Source of the DNA: Aphrocallistes beatrix | Taxonomy: Eukaryota > Porifera > Hexactinellida > Sceptrulophora > Aphrocallistidae | Direction: 5' to 3' | Length of the DNA: 64,000 nucleotides | Assembly (NCBI GenBank): GCA_963281255.1 | Contig: OY725498.1 | Span: forward strand, 3,596,001-3,660,000 | Part shown: positions 51,094 through 62,400 of the stretch, one piece after another | Position numbering within the stretch: the stretch's first letter is position 1 | Layout of the letters: every line of letters starts with the position of its first letter | Notes under the pieces: model-generated | Told to the model about the DNA's origin: nothing | The model's input: the letters and a program-made list of their open reading frames with translations, nothing else | Databases searched by the model: none | Program-made: the position numbers and the translations under genes

Positions 51094-52503
51094 TTATATC
51101 TTACATCTGATTATAACAGAGTGTGTTTCGCCTCGCTTATACTCTTCATAGAGTGGAAAGAGCACAGATCTACAGTTTAGCACTACATCTCCCTCTACCA
51201 GCTCTACCTCCCTCATCATACAGGGGAAGAGGTGCACTGGAGGTCGAGAGAAGGTCATCTTCTCATCGCTAGGAACTGCACAGTTGAACTTTCCATGACA
51301 CTTGGTATGTACTGTAATCTTGTATAAGGAACCTTCAGATGGAGTTTGGCTGGAGTCTTGTATGGGATTCATCGAAGTGAGGTAGGAACAATCTTCCTTA
51401 CAACTCATGAGTCGTGCCTCGAATGCAGGATCTCCATAGAATGCAACTTTATCCTGATCGTGGAGCAGCCCCCTACACTCTTCGTCAGCTTCTCCAATCG
51501 TCGCATCTTCAGGAAGGGACGAATGATGAGGAAATTTTCTATGAAGTTTAGCTTGTAGAGACTGATGGTTGGCAAAGAAAGCCTCTGAGAAAGTCATTTC
51601 TCCCGGATTATCGAAGAAGTATGAGTGCACACCCCATCCCGCGTAACCGAACCAGGTGACCACGGTATAGCCAGTCATTTGCACAACGCCCGCCGAGTGC
51701 ATCCAGGACAGAGCCATGCAGTCCTCATCACTAACATGTCCCATCAAACAATTGCCGGCTGCGCTGTATATTTTAGCTTTACCATTGTGTGTTACAGGCA
51801 TTAGCTCGCCCTTCAAATTCCTTCCGCAGAGGCTCCCACCTTGGCTGACTAGCTTTCCACTCTTAAAGGAATAGCCAATGTTCCAATCTCGTTCTGATGC
51901 ATGTCCACTGGTCACCACCATATCCACGCCCTCATCTTTCTCAATATTACGCTGTGCACTTAACTCATTCACTATCTCTTCAGTGGAATCATCAGGACAT
52001 TGTTCTTTCACAATGGAAGGGCATCCCAGCTTCTTTCGATTTGCTTCTCCCTTTACTCCCTCATTGTACCAGACCCCAGACTCACAATTGCTCAGGTTTA
52101 CAGGAGTTCCTGCTAATACGCGTCTAACTATCAAATCTTCCTGCTGTACAGAGAACATGAAGTCTTCTTCATTCCTCGCAGTGAGAACTCCCCATATAGT
52201 GTCGTAGAAAGGGTTAGAAGGGTCAATATCCCTGGTTAAGTGGTGTAATAGTGAAATGAACTTTCTAGAACATTCTTGATGAGATGCTACAAAACAGCAA
52301 AATGAAGGTCTCAGGTTTTGTAATGCCACAAGAATGCTTCCCGGATCCCCCAAGTGTTCCAATAGTGATACTCTCCCAGGCCATTTAGTATCGTATTTTG
52401 TGAATAATGAGTCAACAACTTTTGTGAAGGAAGATTTCGTTTCTTTACTACAAATTATTGCATACATGCAAGGTGAAATAAAATTCATCCTCTCGACATC
52501 CAT
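51094..52503 (-). CDS. Intronless protein with a clan CD-type His/Cys pair (C25-like), possible bacterial origin
   Basis: A 469-codon uninterrupted ORF with no signal peptide or membrane segment, visibly more GC-rich than its flanks. Residues 196-203 read VVTSGHAS (His201) and 247-256 read SAAGNCLMGH (Cys252). These are strand-end His and Cys spaced as in caspase-fold (clan CD) peptidases such as gingipains. The text around them (DWNIGYSFKSGKL; MALSWMHSAGVVQMTGYTVV; TWFGYAGWGVHSYFF; SEAFFANHQSL; VAFYGDP.FEARL) matches an uncharacterised family I remember from Planctomycetes and other bacteria. So does PFYDTIWGVLTARNEED. A peptidase role is inference. Bacterial origin is suggested by the missing introns and base composition, but must be tested. 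Confidence 0.75.
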   Translation of the reverse strand: MDVERMNFISPCMYAIICSKETKSSFTKVVDSLFTKYDTKWPGRVSLLEHLGDPGSILVALQNLRPSFCCFVASHQECSRKFISLLHHLTRDIDPSNPFYDTIWGVLTARNEEDFMFSVQQEDLIVRRVLAGTPVNLSNCESGVWYNEGVKGEANRKKLGCPSIVKEQCPDDSTEEIVNELSAQRNIEKDEGVDMVVTSGHASERDWNIGYSFKSGKLVSQGGSLCGRNLKGELMPVTHNGKAKIYSAAGNCLMGHVSDEDCMALSWMHSAGVVQMTGYTVVTWFGYAGWGVHSYFFDNPGEMTFSEAFFANHQSLQAKLHRKFPHHSSLPEDATIGEADEECRGLLHDQDKVAFYGDPAFEARLMSCKEDCSYLTSMNPIQDSSQTPSEGSLYKITVHTKCHGKFNCAVPSDEKMTFSRPPVHLFPCMMREVELVEGDVVLNCRSVLFPLYEEYKRGETHSVIIRCKI

Positions 52504-52680
52504 TGCTCATCCACTGTAATAATAAGCTTGATATAGTTACAAACTAAATTGGTAAGATATGATATCACAACTGTCTATGAAAATATAATTAAATAATGGT
52601 GCGTGGCTTTTACTAGTGGGACCTGAATAATCTGACATTACTTGAGATATGAAGACATACCTGCCAATTTACTCGTAAAC

Positions 52681-53071
52681 GGAAAATTCGTCGCAGGAAA
52701 ATTCATCGGAAAACCTAAGTTGTATGTACAGTGTGTAAGAAGTGGGTGATTTTAGGTGTGGAAATATGATGAGGGGGCCGAAGGCCGATTTCAAATGAAA
52801 GGAGGAATGGAGCTCGAAACCAGGTGTCAAGGAGGCTTTTGAGGTGGAGAATTAAAGTAGTCACGTAATATCATGGCATTTTAGGCGCATGATAATGTAA
52901 TCATGGGATTTTGCACTACTGTATTTCCATTTTTTCGAGTCATAGCGGCTAAAAATCAAGACATCTAGACAGTTACAAGCTTGTACTTATGCCGGTTATA
53001 TTCTTATTTATGCATTAGATACGATAGCGACGAATTTTCCTTGCGAAGAACTTTCCGGCGACGAATTTTCC
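52681..53071. mobile_element. MITE with GGAAAATTCGTCGC ends
   Basis: The left end repeats GGAAAATTCGTCGCAGGAAA, and the right end has CGACGAATTTTCC twice, as inverted repeats. About 390 bp, non-coding, no clear duplication. Confidence 0.65.
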
Positions 53072-53100
53072 GCCATTCCAATTACTACAGTCAATTCCCT

Positions 53101-53385
53101 GGGCATTTGCTCATATCACTGGACGAGAATCTAAATACGAAAATTTAGTTTCTAATATATCTAAAATCAATATATCTTCTGACGAAGACTATGAACTAGA
53201 AGAGGCAATTTTATCCGAGACCTTACCAGCACAGGAGTGCGAAATGCTAGATACCGTTTCCCCTCCAGAAGACCACCTTGAATCAATTCATCTCATGCAT
53301 GGAAACGTGCAAATGTCTTAATTAGATCAGAGCAGCTAAAGCAGAAGAGGCAATATGATAAGAAAGTCAACGAAAAGAGGTATGC
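53101..53385 (+). other. Coding-like segment, unidentified
   Basis: After ATTACTACAG the frame is open: SIPWAFAHITGRESKYENLV, SNISKINISSDEDYELEEAI, LSETLPAQECEMLDTVSPPE. One shift later it reads SSHAWKRANVLIRSEQLKQK RQYDKKVNEK before GAG|GTATGC. The basic tail resembles the C-terminal end of retroelement integrases (RAN.LI..Q..QK..YDKKV). It could be a retroelement relic or an exon of the next segment. Confidence 0.25.
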
Positions 53386-53466
53386 TACTTTTATTAATGA
53401 CACTAACATAGAGAAATATGGATTATTACTTTTAATACGTGTATGTTCAAACTTAAGGAAGGCATA

Positions 53467-53782
53467 CTGTCCAACCTTCCCGATTTCGTCGGGATTCTCC
53501 CGGTTTAGTTTGTCTATCCCGACTCCCGACGCAAGTCCCGCCGGGAGCTATATAATCCCGATTTGACCTATTTTATCCCTCTTTAACCCGATATTCTACA
53601 TTGTTAATTCGATATTCCCCTTCAACTTTAAGACAATAACCAATAGTTGACAAATTTTTACTTATATGCTATATAAAAAATTGAATATCCATAGTTTGCC
53701 ATAAATAATATAGCCCAAATTTTGGGGTCAAAGTTTACGGTCTGACCCACGTTAGAAATCCCGATTTGAAGTAGTTGGACAG
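53467..53782. mobile_element. TA-flanked MITE
   Basis: Ends CTGTCCAACCTTCCCGATTT and AAATCGGG...AGTTGGACAG, flanked by TA (53465-53466, 53783-53784). The interior repeats TCCCGA words. Confidence 0.8.
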
Positions 53783-53795
53783 TATGGGGAGGGGA

Positions 53796-54170
53796 CAAAA
53801 TACTATTACCAACATGCCTAAATTAAAACAGATGCCCAACACTAAAAGCCAGGGTCAATTTTTTAGACCTTTTACAGCGTCTAGAGTTATTGACAGTCAT
53901 GCTATCATTTCAAAAGAAGAATTAAAATCCAAAAGAGATAAGAAGGTACCCATCCACATCACACAACTCTATTACGAGCGTCAAGAATTTGAGAGCAGAC
54001 TCTCTGATACGAAATCTACGGAAAAGAGGAAAGTTGATCTGTCTGATAACCGAGAGACCAAAAGATTCAAACTTCCACAAGTAGTATGTTCAATATTTCA
54101 CTCAATGCGTCATGATATGATTTGCTTATTTGCCCCCTCTTCTCTAGACCCCAGTTTACAAGTGAACTAA
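53796..54170 (+). CDS. Hypothetical basic protein or exon
   Basis: An open frame reads MPKLKQMPNTKSQGQFFRPF, TASRVIDSHAIISKEELKSK, RDKKVPIHITQLYYERQEFE, then a Lys/Arg-rich stretch to FKLPQ. It could end at a donor (CACAA|GTAGTA, about 54078) rather than at the stop at 54168. The ATG at 53775 lies within the MITE, so the native start is probably elsewhere. I recognise no domain; it may be one exon of a nuclear protein. Confidence 0.3.
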   Translation, partial: QNTITNMPKLKQMPNTKSQGQFFRPFTASRVIDSHAIISKEELKSKRDKKVPIHITQLYYERQEFESRLSDTKSTEKRKVDLSDNRETKRFKLPQVVCSIFHSMRHDMICLFAPSSLDPSLQVN

Positions 54171-54250
54171 TTCATAATCATCTCTCGAATCTCAAGGTGA
54201 TTTGAATAGTTATGTGTTTGTAAAGTAATTATCTCATGCTATGTTTCCAT

Positions 54251-54694
54251 GGTAAAGCGGAATATGTCCTACGAAAATATTGGAGAATGTCCTACAAACA
54301 ATGTAGGAATATGTCCTACACAACTTCTGATGTAGGAATATGTCCTACACAGTTGAGGCGTGGTATAAATATGAGGGTATAATGAGGCTTTTAAGGAATT
54401 TTTGCATTTTTAGTGATTTTTTTCTTTGGAATCGGGTGTCCGAAGCAGAATTTCAAATTCAGAATTATAAAAATCGATTGAAAAGATGCAAAGAGTGTCA
54501 TTGTTGATGTAAATGTTTGTTAAAATTAGGAAAAGGGGACTAATAAAAATTGGAATAATAACATCAAGTCGTAAAAGGAAACAAATCGGTGTAGGACATA
54601 TTCCTACATCAGAAAAATATGTAGGACATATTCCGGAATTGAGGTTGTAGGACATTATATTCTGGTATTTTCGTAGGTCATATTACGGCGACTC
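54251..54694. mobile_element. MITE with GGAATATGTCCTAC repeats and 8-bp duplication
   Basis: GTTTCCAT flanks both sides (54243-54250, 54695-54702). The left end GCGGAATATGTCCTACGAAA is mirrored by TTTCGTAGGTCATATTACGG. TGTCCTAC / GTAGGACA occurs about eight times in inverted halves. Confidence 0.8.
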
Positions 54695-54702
54695 GTTTCC
54701 AT

Positions 54703-55583
54703 GACTTGTTTCATAAGAATGCTGACGCCAACTACTATACTCTCATCGAAATTCTTGTACATGTTTATTTTAAATTTATCACTAGACAAAATAATTGTGC
54801 AACTGTATGCTGTGAGCTTAATTAATAATTAATTAATTCATGAGAATGATTTTTCTCAATCACTAGATAATTCTCAATGAAAACTTGAGGAAAGGTACTT
54901 TCGTGAAGATCTACATAGGAAACTGAATAGATTCCATCATGCTCAAAATGACAGAGCCACCCTATAAATTTAATTTGATGCTAAATGTTTGAATAATATG
55001 AATCTAATAGCGTTGTCTCAAAATTACATATATGCAAAACTGAATCCATAGTTCGATAACACTAGGGTCTCAGAATTCTATGCGTCTCAAAATTCTATTT
55101 AATCCATGGTTCCATAACACTAGTGTCTCAAAATTCCACGCAACAGGCCCTATTTCCTCACCAAAAAAACTCGACAGCCACCCTAAATACCCCTTTCGAC
55201 AACCTGAGAGCCATATTTCCTACACAAAATGCTGCTAAATCGGGTCTGAAATGGGTAGCATTCACCACTGAAAACGCTCAGCGTCAAATACGTATTCAGT
55301 TTAGGAGCTGCACTAATAATAAAGAATGCATATTATCTTACAACAGGTAGCACGTGCAGCAGAAGCAAAATGATTACCAGACGCACTAAAATTACTTGTA
55401 ATTATAGTGAACGAATCATGTAGTCATTTAGAGAAATGTCTACATGATAAGACTCTACTAAGACACAATAAAACAATGATATTAATTAATTATATCGATT
55501 TGACTCTCGCAATTTCTACTCAGCAATCTTAAAAGCCTATTAGTAACTTGTATATAAGGTAAAGTTCAGATCTAGTAGTTTAG
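54703..55583. other. No gene assigned
   Basis: AT-rich. An open frame at 55140-55345 ends at a possible donor (CAACAG|GTAGCA), but there is nothing else to support an exon. Confidence 0.3.
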
Positions 55584-56206
55584 GCATAGCATTCTATACA
55601 CTAAGGCAATGGTGCTCCCTAAAATTTTTGGATCAGGTATTGGTTAGTATATTCAGGTTTATTCACATCACTAACAAAAATTCTTCTTATGCAAGATCAT
55701 TAAAATTTAGTACCGGCATATATAAACAATATATACAAGTGCTTCAATCGGTTATCAAAATGTGCTTAATCATCATTATATTGCGCAACAAGCTATAATT
55801 ACGATTAATTTAATCAATTTCTTGCATGCTTTACGCAGTAATAATAACAGCATTAATGTTTATTTAGTATAGGGAATCTCACGTTGGACCAGTTGTTGAA
55901 AAATACATTCTTGCGTTGCTAGAGAAACGTAATCTGACTGACTCGGGATATATCTCAATAACTGTGCTAGACAAATTTCAACGATTTTACACAGAAGAAA
56001 TTTTGTCAGTGATGTGAATATATCTGAATATACTAACCAATCCCTGGTCCAAAAAAATTAGGGAGGACCCCTTAGTGGTCCACATGATTCAAAATTTTGT
56101 ATTAAGATAAATATGAGGGGTCCATGGAATAAGGAATAATTGCTATAAGGGGGTCCACAGCCAAAAATGGTTGAACACTGCTGCCTTAGTGTATATAATG
56201 ATATGG
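55584..56206. mobile_element. Foldback element with hAT fragment
   Basis: The left end GCATAGCATTCTATACACTA is mirrored by AGTGTATATAATG at the right, and GATCAGGTATTGGTTAGTAT by ACTAACCAATCCCTGGTCC. A hAT-type end (GGTCCACAGCCAAAAATGGT, then TGAACACTGCTG) is inserted in the right arm. Confidence 0.75.
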
Positions 56207-56445
56207 TTTAGGCTTGAAGTAATACAGTTAATATTAGATGTGCAGTCGTCGAGGCATAATTTTCCTTTATATATAGTATGTCCACTAAGACAACCAGTAA
56301 AACATTGTTAAATTAATATTTTGATTATACAGTTGATTTATTTAATTGATATTTTCTCAATTTAAAAAATATGTAAAAATTTCCTACTACGTGTATTATA
56401 AAACGAATTACTAACTGTTTATATTTGTTAAGAACTAGAATCAGG

Positions 56446-58282
56446 ATGGCAGAAAAAATGAAATACTGCGGATTAGGGATATTAATAGTGAATCATTTTA
56501 AAGACAATGCAGAATTGATAAGGCCAGATGCTGAAAATGAAAAGAATAGGATGATAGAACTATACGCAGCCCTGGGATTGGAGGTAGAAAAGCACGAAGA
56601 TCTCACTCTTAAACAGATGGAAGATGTCTTGGTTGAAGTGTCAAAATCTGAAAATCTCAAAAATTATGATATCCTTGTTATCGGAATCAGGTTTGCACTA
56701 AATATAAATAAGATAGTTCATAGAGTCAGATATCTTTTAATAAAATATAGTCACCATACGATATTTACTAATATCTTTGAAGTTCGATTGCAACCCATTC
56801 CCGGTCTATTAGCCTAGGGGTATTTTCAATTTATAGTAACCTCCCCGAATTTTTATGACTCCCACGCCTGTAAAGACTTAAATGGAAATGAGTAAGCAAC
56901 ATTCCTAGGCTTAGGCGGATTTTAATATGTTTTATGTTTGTTGTTTTCACGACATAATAAACCTCATTGTATTAAGTAGAGTCATTGCCTCCTACATTTC
57001 AGACAGTGCGTTCCTAACTGCACAAAGATTAGCCTTGGTTCAGAGCCTCAAACATCCAATGTTATCTCATTCGTCAAGGGAATCAATCTAATTAGGGGGA
57101 AAACCCCGGTTTCGAATGTATAAATTTTAATTAAGAAGCAAATTTCAAAGAATTTGTTAATAATTCGTGCTAAAAAATGAAATCTAATGATTTGTTTTAA
57201 TAATATTGTAATTTTCCTATTAAGTATTAAACATTTATACGACAGAGCCTTTGCCAAAATGGAAAAGGGGTGTTGATATATTTCATCATGTCATATCACC
57301 ACACAATGGCATCACACTGACTACACCTTGATTACAATTTTAACACACATATTGATAAAAATATATGCTTAAAAATTGAACTCTTCATTAGCTACTAAAC
57401 ATTAATTTTTATCTCATTAGTTCGCACGGAGGGGATTCAGGTCTATTTGGAATTGATGTCCAGAAGGATAATCCTGGCGCTGGTGGAAAGGCATTGTCTG
57501 ATGGCTTTATTCATAGAAAATTTAATTCAGAAAAATGTCCAGCGTTAAAAGATAAACCCAAACTGATTATACGTAATGGTGGAAGAGGTAAAACGATTCA
57601 ACTATCCGTTCCCAAGATCACATCCGATGGAAAACCTCCTCCTGTCAAGTCAGGAGATGAAGAAGAGATTGGTACAGACTTTCTAACAATATGTTCAACA
57701 GTAGACGGATACGGACCGTTTAAACAGATACAGAAGGGATCGAATTTAGCTCCATTTCTTAAGGATGCAATTGAGAAAAACCCGAAAGAAAACCTTCTAT
57801 CATTACTAAATGGTGTCGATGAAAAGTTTAGCTCTGTTGGATATCTTGACGAGGATGAGGATGTGACGGTACAGGAATCGCTCTCAGTCACTAATGGGAT
57901 GGAAGAAAAGTCTCTAATCCTAAATAATGGGTAAGGTGTCTTTCTAATTATCCAAATACATATAACATCATGATAAAGCAAAATAACAATTCTTATCACG
58001 AAAAAGCGTGTAATTAAAAGTTAGGTGATCTATACAAACCTAATCCCAAATCAATTTATTTTCGAATAAAAAAACCCTCAGCTGGAATGGGAGCACGATT
58101 CAATTTTCTTAATACTATGGGGTTTACACAATCGTTTTTTCTTACTATTTAAACCTAAACAAATAGGAACATCTAGTTCGACCTTTTTCTGTTATTAAAT
58201 GGAATAATAAGTAAATTTATCTGATCTATTTGTTTGTAGGTCAATGAAAGATGTGTCCTATAAGGCTATTCCTAAGACTTGA
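56446..58282 (+). CDS. Caspase-fold protein lacking the catalytic cysteine (pseudocaspase)
   Basis: The exons are 56446-56690, 57421-57930 and 58240-58282, with GT/AG sites and matching phases. The predicted protein is 265 residues with no prodomain. The p20-like part has CGLGILIVNHFKD, an Arg in ELIRPDAENEK (Arg26), and NYDILVIGISSHGGDSGLFG, with the catalytic His conserved (His84). The active-site loop KPKLII is followed by RNGGRGK, where active caspases have QACRG: Cys becomes Gly136 and Gln becomes Asn134. The p10-like part is DFLTICSTVDGYGPFKQIQK, then GSNLAPFLKDAIEKNPKENL; the usual S-W-R substrate Arg reads P-F-K. The frame is open and the splice sites are good, so it looks like a maintained non-catalytic paralogue that might regulate active caspases. 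It could also be a young pseudogene. Confidence 0.85.
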
Positions 58283-59439
58283 AAGGATCTTCTGCAACGC
58301 AAAGGACCTATTTCATTATGTAAAATATTAACTGTATTTTGGATTACTCATTTTTTATTTTTCTGGTCCTGTTTCCCTGATTATGTTATGTAGATAGTAT
58401 GACACCTTTTGGATTAAACTACGTATGTCTGCATTATTTTATTATTCATCCCAGCTCTTTGGGCTCCTTTTTGGGCTCCACCCAAATTATACTTGTTTGT
58501 TAATGATATTCTCCCAATCTCCACCTAGGATTTCATTCTCACGCGTATACGGCAATGCGATCTACAAGCACGTAAATTCAGGCCAAAATGAATCTAGGCT
58601 GGCGAAACCTTGATCAAAACTAGTAGATCTTAATAATAAATGGCAGTGGCTAGTCGTGCGAAATTAATGGGAGATGTTTAATCTTAGAAAATCTGGAAAA
58701 TATCGCGATTAAATGAATTGAGATTTTCAATGCAAAATTACCTCCGAAATGTGACACTTTCTGACAAACTAACTTTATATCTCCAAATGTATATTTAAAT
58801 ACAATATTTGATCAATTATGTAATATTAATATTTATACCAATTCATTTTACGAGAAACTATTCTTCACCTTCACCTTTAAGACACAAAATCCAAATTAAA
58901 CAAAAATATTTCGATGCCATTGATAGAAATATTAATTTTTCTTTAGGTTGTAAATGGGGATAAAAATGCAAAATCATCCCGATACTATCCGAGGATATAC
59001 AGCATATTATATATGCTGGCGGACACTTGGGGACCAAGGTTCGCATTGATGTATATGAAGAATATTAATATACAGATTCCATTTAAAATTTCACCCTTTT
59101 ATCACCTAAAATGGCTGAGTTATAGTCGAAAAGTTGACAATGACATCATAATTCCATGATGAGTTGACATGAAAAAATATAGAGATGGTGTTTAGTAAAT
59201 AACTTCGACTACTGCAGAAAATAAAAATTCATTCATATGTTGAATTTAACTCATAGGAGCGTAGTTATGATGCTATGCAATGTAGATAGCACTGGAAATT
59301 TATTCAAAACAAGTCAGCAGATAGAAACAAATTTATGATGTAAACAATATTTTCCATTTTTTTTATAGTACCAGCCGAAAGAATAAAATGATTAAAGAAT
59401 TATATTTTGAGATTATAACTCCAAATTGAAATTTAAAAA
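58283..59439. other. Intergenic; Helitron-like remnant
   Basis: 58988-59175 is a decayed Helitron-like piece (GCTGGCGGACACTT, ATATACAGATTCCATTTAAA, AATTCCATGATGAGTTGACA). The remainder shows nothing. Confidence 0.5.
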
Positions 59440-62400
59440 CTAAATCACTAAATGTTTCGAAATTTCTTTCACAGCTAACATCAATGAACATTCTGTTTCT
59501 CTACTTGCATTCACTCGATTCAAAAGCTTCCGAATTGAGCTTCCGATTGAGTCATTCGTATATCCCACAGAGATGCCATATGTTTTCAAGTCAATGATAT
59601 TCTGCTTGAAATCATATACCATGATTAGATCCACTATGGTTCTATGTTCTTGTTTCTGCGGTAACAGTCGTAAATAGAGCATATAACCTTTGGGGATTTT
59701 GTATAAACAGCTTATTCCCGGGTTTATTGAGATTTCACCACTAGTTCTGCAATATGGATTGTCTGGGACTGTGAGACATAACTCTGGCCTCCAGAGCCAC
59801 TCATTCAATGGATTCTGAAAGTGTTTGAAGATATAAGCAGCTGACTTTATTAAACTTGAAGAAGAGTTCATTAATGTGAGATAGCACGAAAGTGCGTTAA
59901 TGCTAAACACGGGGGATTTAATCTTACTAGAATGAAAAAATGTCACAAGTGTTTGGAGTTCAGCATCTCTTAAGGTTGTGTGGGTATCAATTGTGTCATT
60001 GAGAGACAATTTAACTCCAAGATCAGTGAAGTTGGGTTCCAAGAAAATTGACACCGTCACCTTATCGAATTGGACGCAAAAAGAACCTGGTTCAAGTTTA
60101 ATACGGGAAGGGTCGAGGTTAGGAAGGTTGCCAAATTTAACCAGTCGCTCATAGTCCAAGAGGTATGCGGCTCCTAAATAGAAGAAAATAATAACAATAT
60201 GTAGAACTAATGATTCATTTTAGGAATTCATACATTTCAACCGTCCCGTTTATGGCGGGACGTCCCGCTTTTTTCACTCTTTTATTCAGCTAATTTCACG
60301 AGTGTCCCGTTTTTATTAGAAATTTACTCATTACGTCCGGCTTTATTAGATTCCATGTATAATTTTCTATTGCTACCACAATGTCCCTCGCCGTATCCCG
60401 TTTTTATCATGGCTCATGTATTGGAAAATTTTAAAAGTTGAATAGTATATATAAATAGGCGTGCCCGGCGATCCTAGCACACCTGATCCGTGCTGTTGCC
60501 TGAGGTAATTCCGTAGCTACTCCAAGGACAAAATAATACATTCCATGGTTAAATGGATGTATGAACCTCCATTGTGAGTAAGCATTTCCGAACAACAGAA
60601 ATAATAGGAGAGAATAGTATATGCCTATGTGTGTCCATTTAGTGATTTGTAGCATTTATCTACAGTCGCGGAAAAATGTTTAAGACCACTTACTGAAAGT
60701 TAAATATTTTCGACTTAGTTATTTTGGGAATACTACTTACATATTTTACCCAAACCATAATAATCACGCTAAAATTGTTTCTTTCAAATGTACGTACATA
60801 TATAACTAACTAATAAAATAATTTACATATATAACTAACTAATAAAATAATTTACATATATAACTAACTAATAAAATATTCAGGGGAAAAATTCGAATCT
60901 TATTCCTATATTGAAGGCACAAATTACTAATCATTTTCAAAATGGAAGGCTCGAAAGAACTAAAGCATTTCTCGTAGTCGAAACTTCGATAAATCATGGA
61001 TAGCTCTGTAAAGAGTACTTCTCAATTTGCGGCCCTTCCGAAGAAAGATATGTCCTCGATGCCCCGAAGAATATCGGCAATAATTTCAGCTAAAAGTGGT
61101 ATCACGAAATATTAATTTTCAAATGTTATGAAATGTTAATTTACTAAATAAGTACATAGATATAATTAAAGTTTACTTGAGCCAAACTTCTAATCAGAAT
61201 CGTCTACTACTAGTATACTACACATCCTACATGAGTAGGATTTTCTTAGATAACCATTATGGTTGAGTTAGTTAACGGTGAATGCCTGAAATTACCAAAT
61301 ATCTTAAGTGGTCTTAAACATTTTTACGTGACTGAAGTATCTCTAATTATAACCATATTAGTCAACTAATTCAATTATTGACATTGTGCTGTGATGTGAC
61401 GTGATACAATGATACTCATCACTTAATGGTCATCATGTGAGAAATGTGATCACACATCTGTGAAACTTCAACTTTATAACTCTTAATTAAAACCCTCGCC
61501 TGGCTAGGTCTCAAAAGTATAAATAGAGAAAACCCCACTTTCACTTTCAATGTACTTTCATTTTCACTTTCAACATTCCTAGCCAACCGCGGGTTAAAAG
61601 TCGAGTTATCCTGGAACCACTGAGACTTCAAATTATAAAAATGCAACAATAAAATCACAATTCAATGATGAGCTCACACTTTTGCCTGAGAACTTACTCG
61701 AGAAAGCAAAAAAAATTATGGTGTTCCAAAAATCAGCATTTTGAGTACCCATTGCTTCAATCAATACGTTACAGATTTAAGTCATTAGACTTGACCTGTA
61801 ATCTGTTAAGGATTTAAAACTATACTGTGAAGGCAGATGCAGAATGTTTTGAACACTAATTTATGCAGATAATTATATCACGAGCTAATATTACCTCAAA
61901 GCTATTTCTTAAAATAGAACTATTGAATAATTTATCCATAATAGTTCAAAGAGGAGAAAAGGAGGGCACTTCGCACATTCTAAACTCCCCAACCAAAGGT
62001 ATTCGTACACCCTAATATTCATCATTCAAATGGTTATAATACAATTCTGCTAATGGAGTCAATAACATTTAATCGGTAACAAATACGTACAAAAAATTTG
62101 CTTAATTAGCATATGTGTAGAAGTGTTTTGCTTTAAAATATTATTAACACAACGACTGTCGGACGATGATTGGAAATATTTTACCATTTTTTACAGAGGT
62201 GTGAAAATTTCGCTTAGATAGTCGAGTCCGTATGTTCACCATTTGACACCCCATGCCAATTTTCATAACCTTACGACTTGCCAGTTCTTTAATCTATTCG
62301 AACAAATTGTAAAAATATCTAAAAAGGACATAGCGTTTTAATATATAAGATTTAAGCGAGTCACCAATTCAAAAGATTGGATAGATCAGGAAGAAAGGAA

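Noticed and set aside
55123-55350. ORF of 75 codons ending at a possible splice donor
   Set aside because: No start context, partner exon or homology. Left unannotated as a gene.
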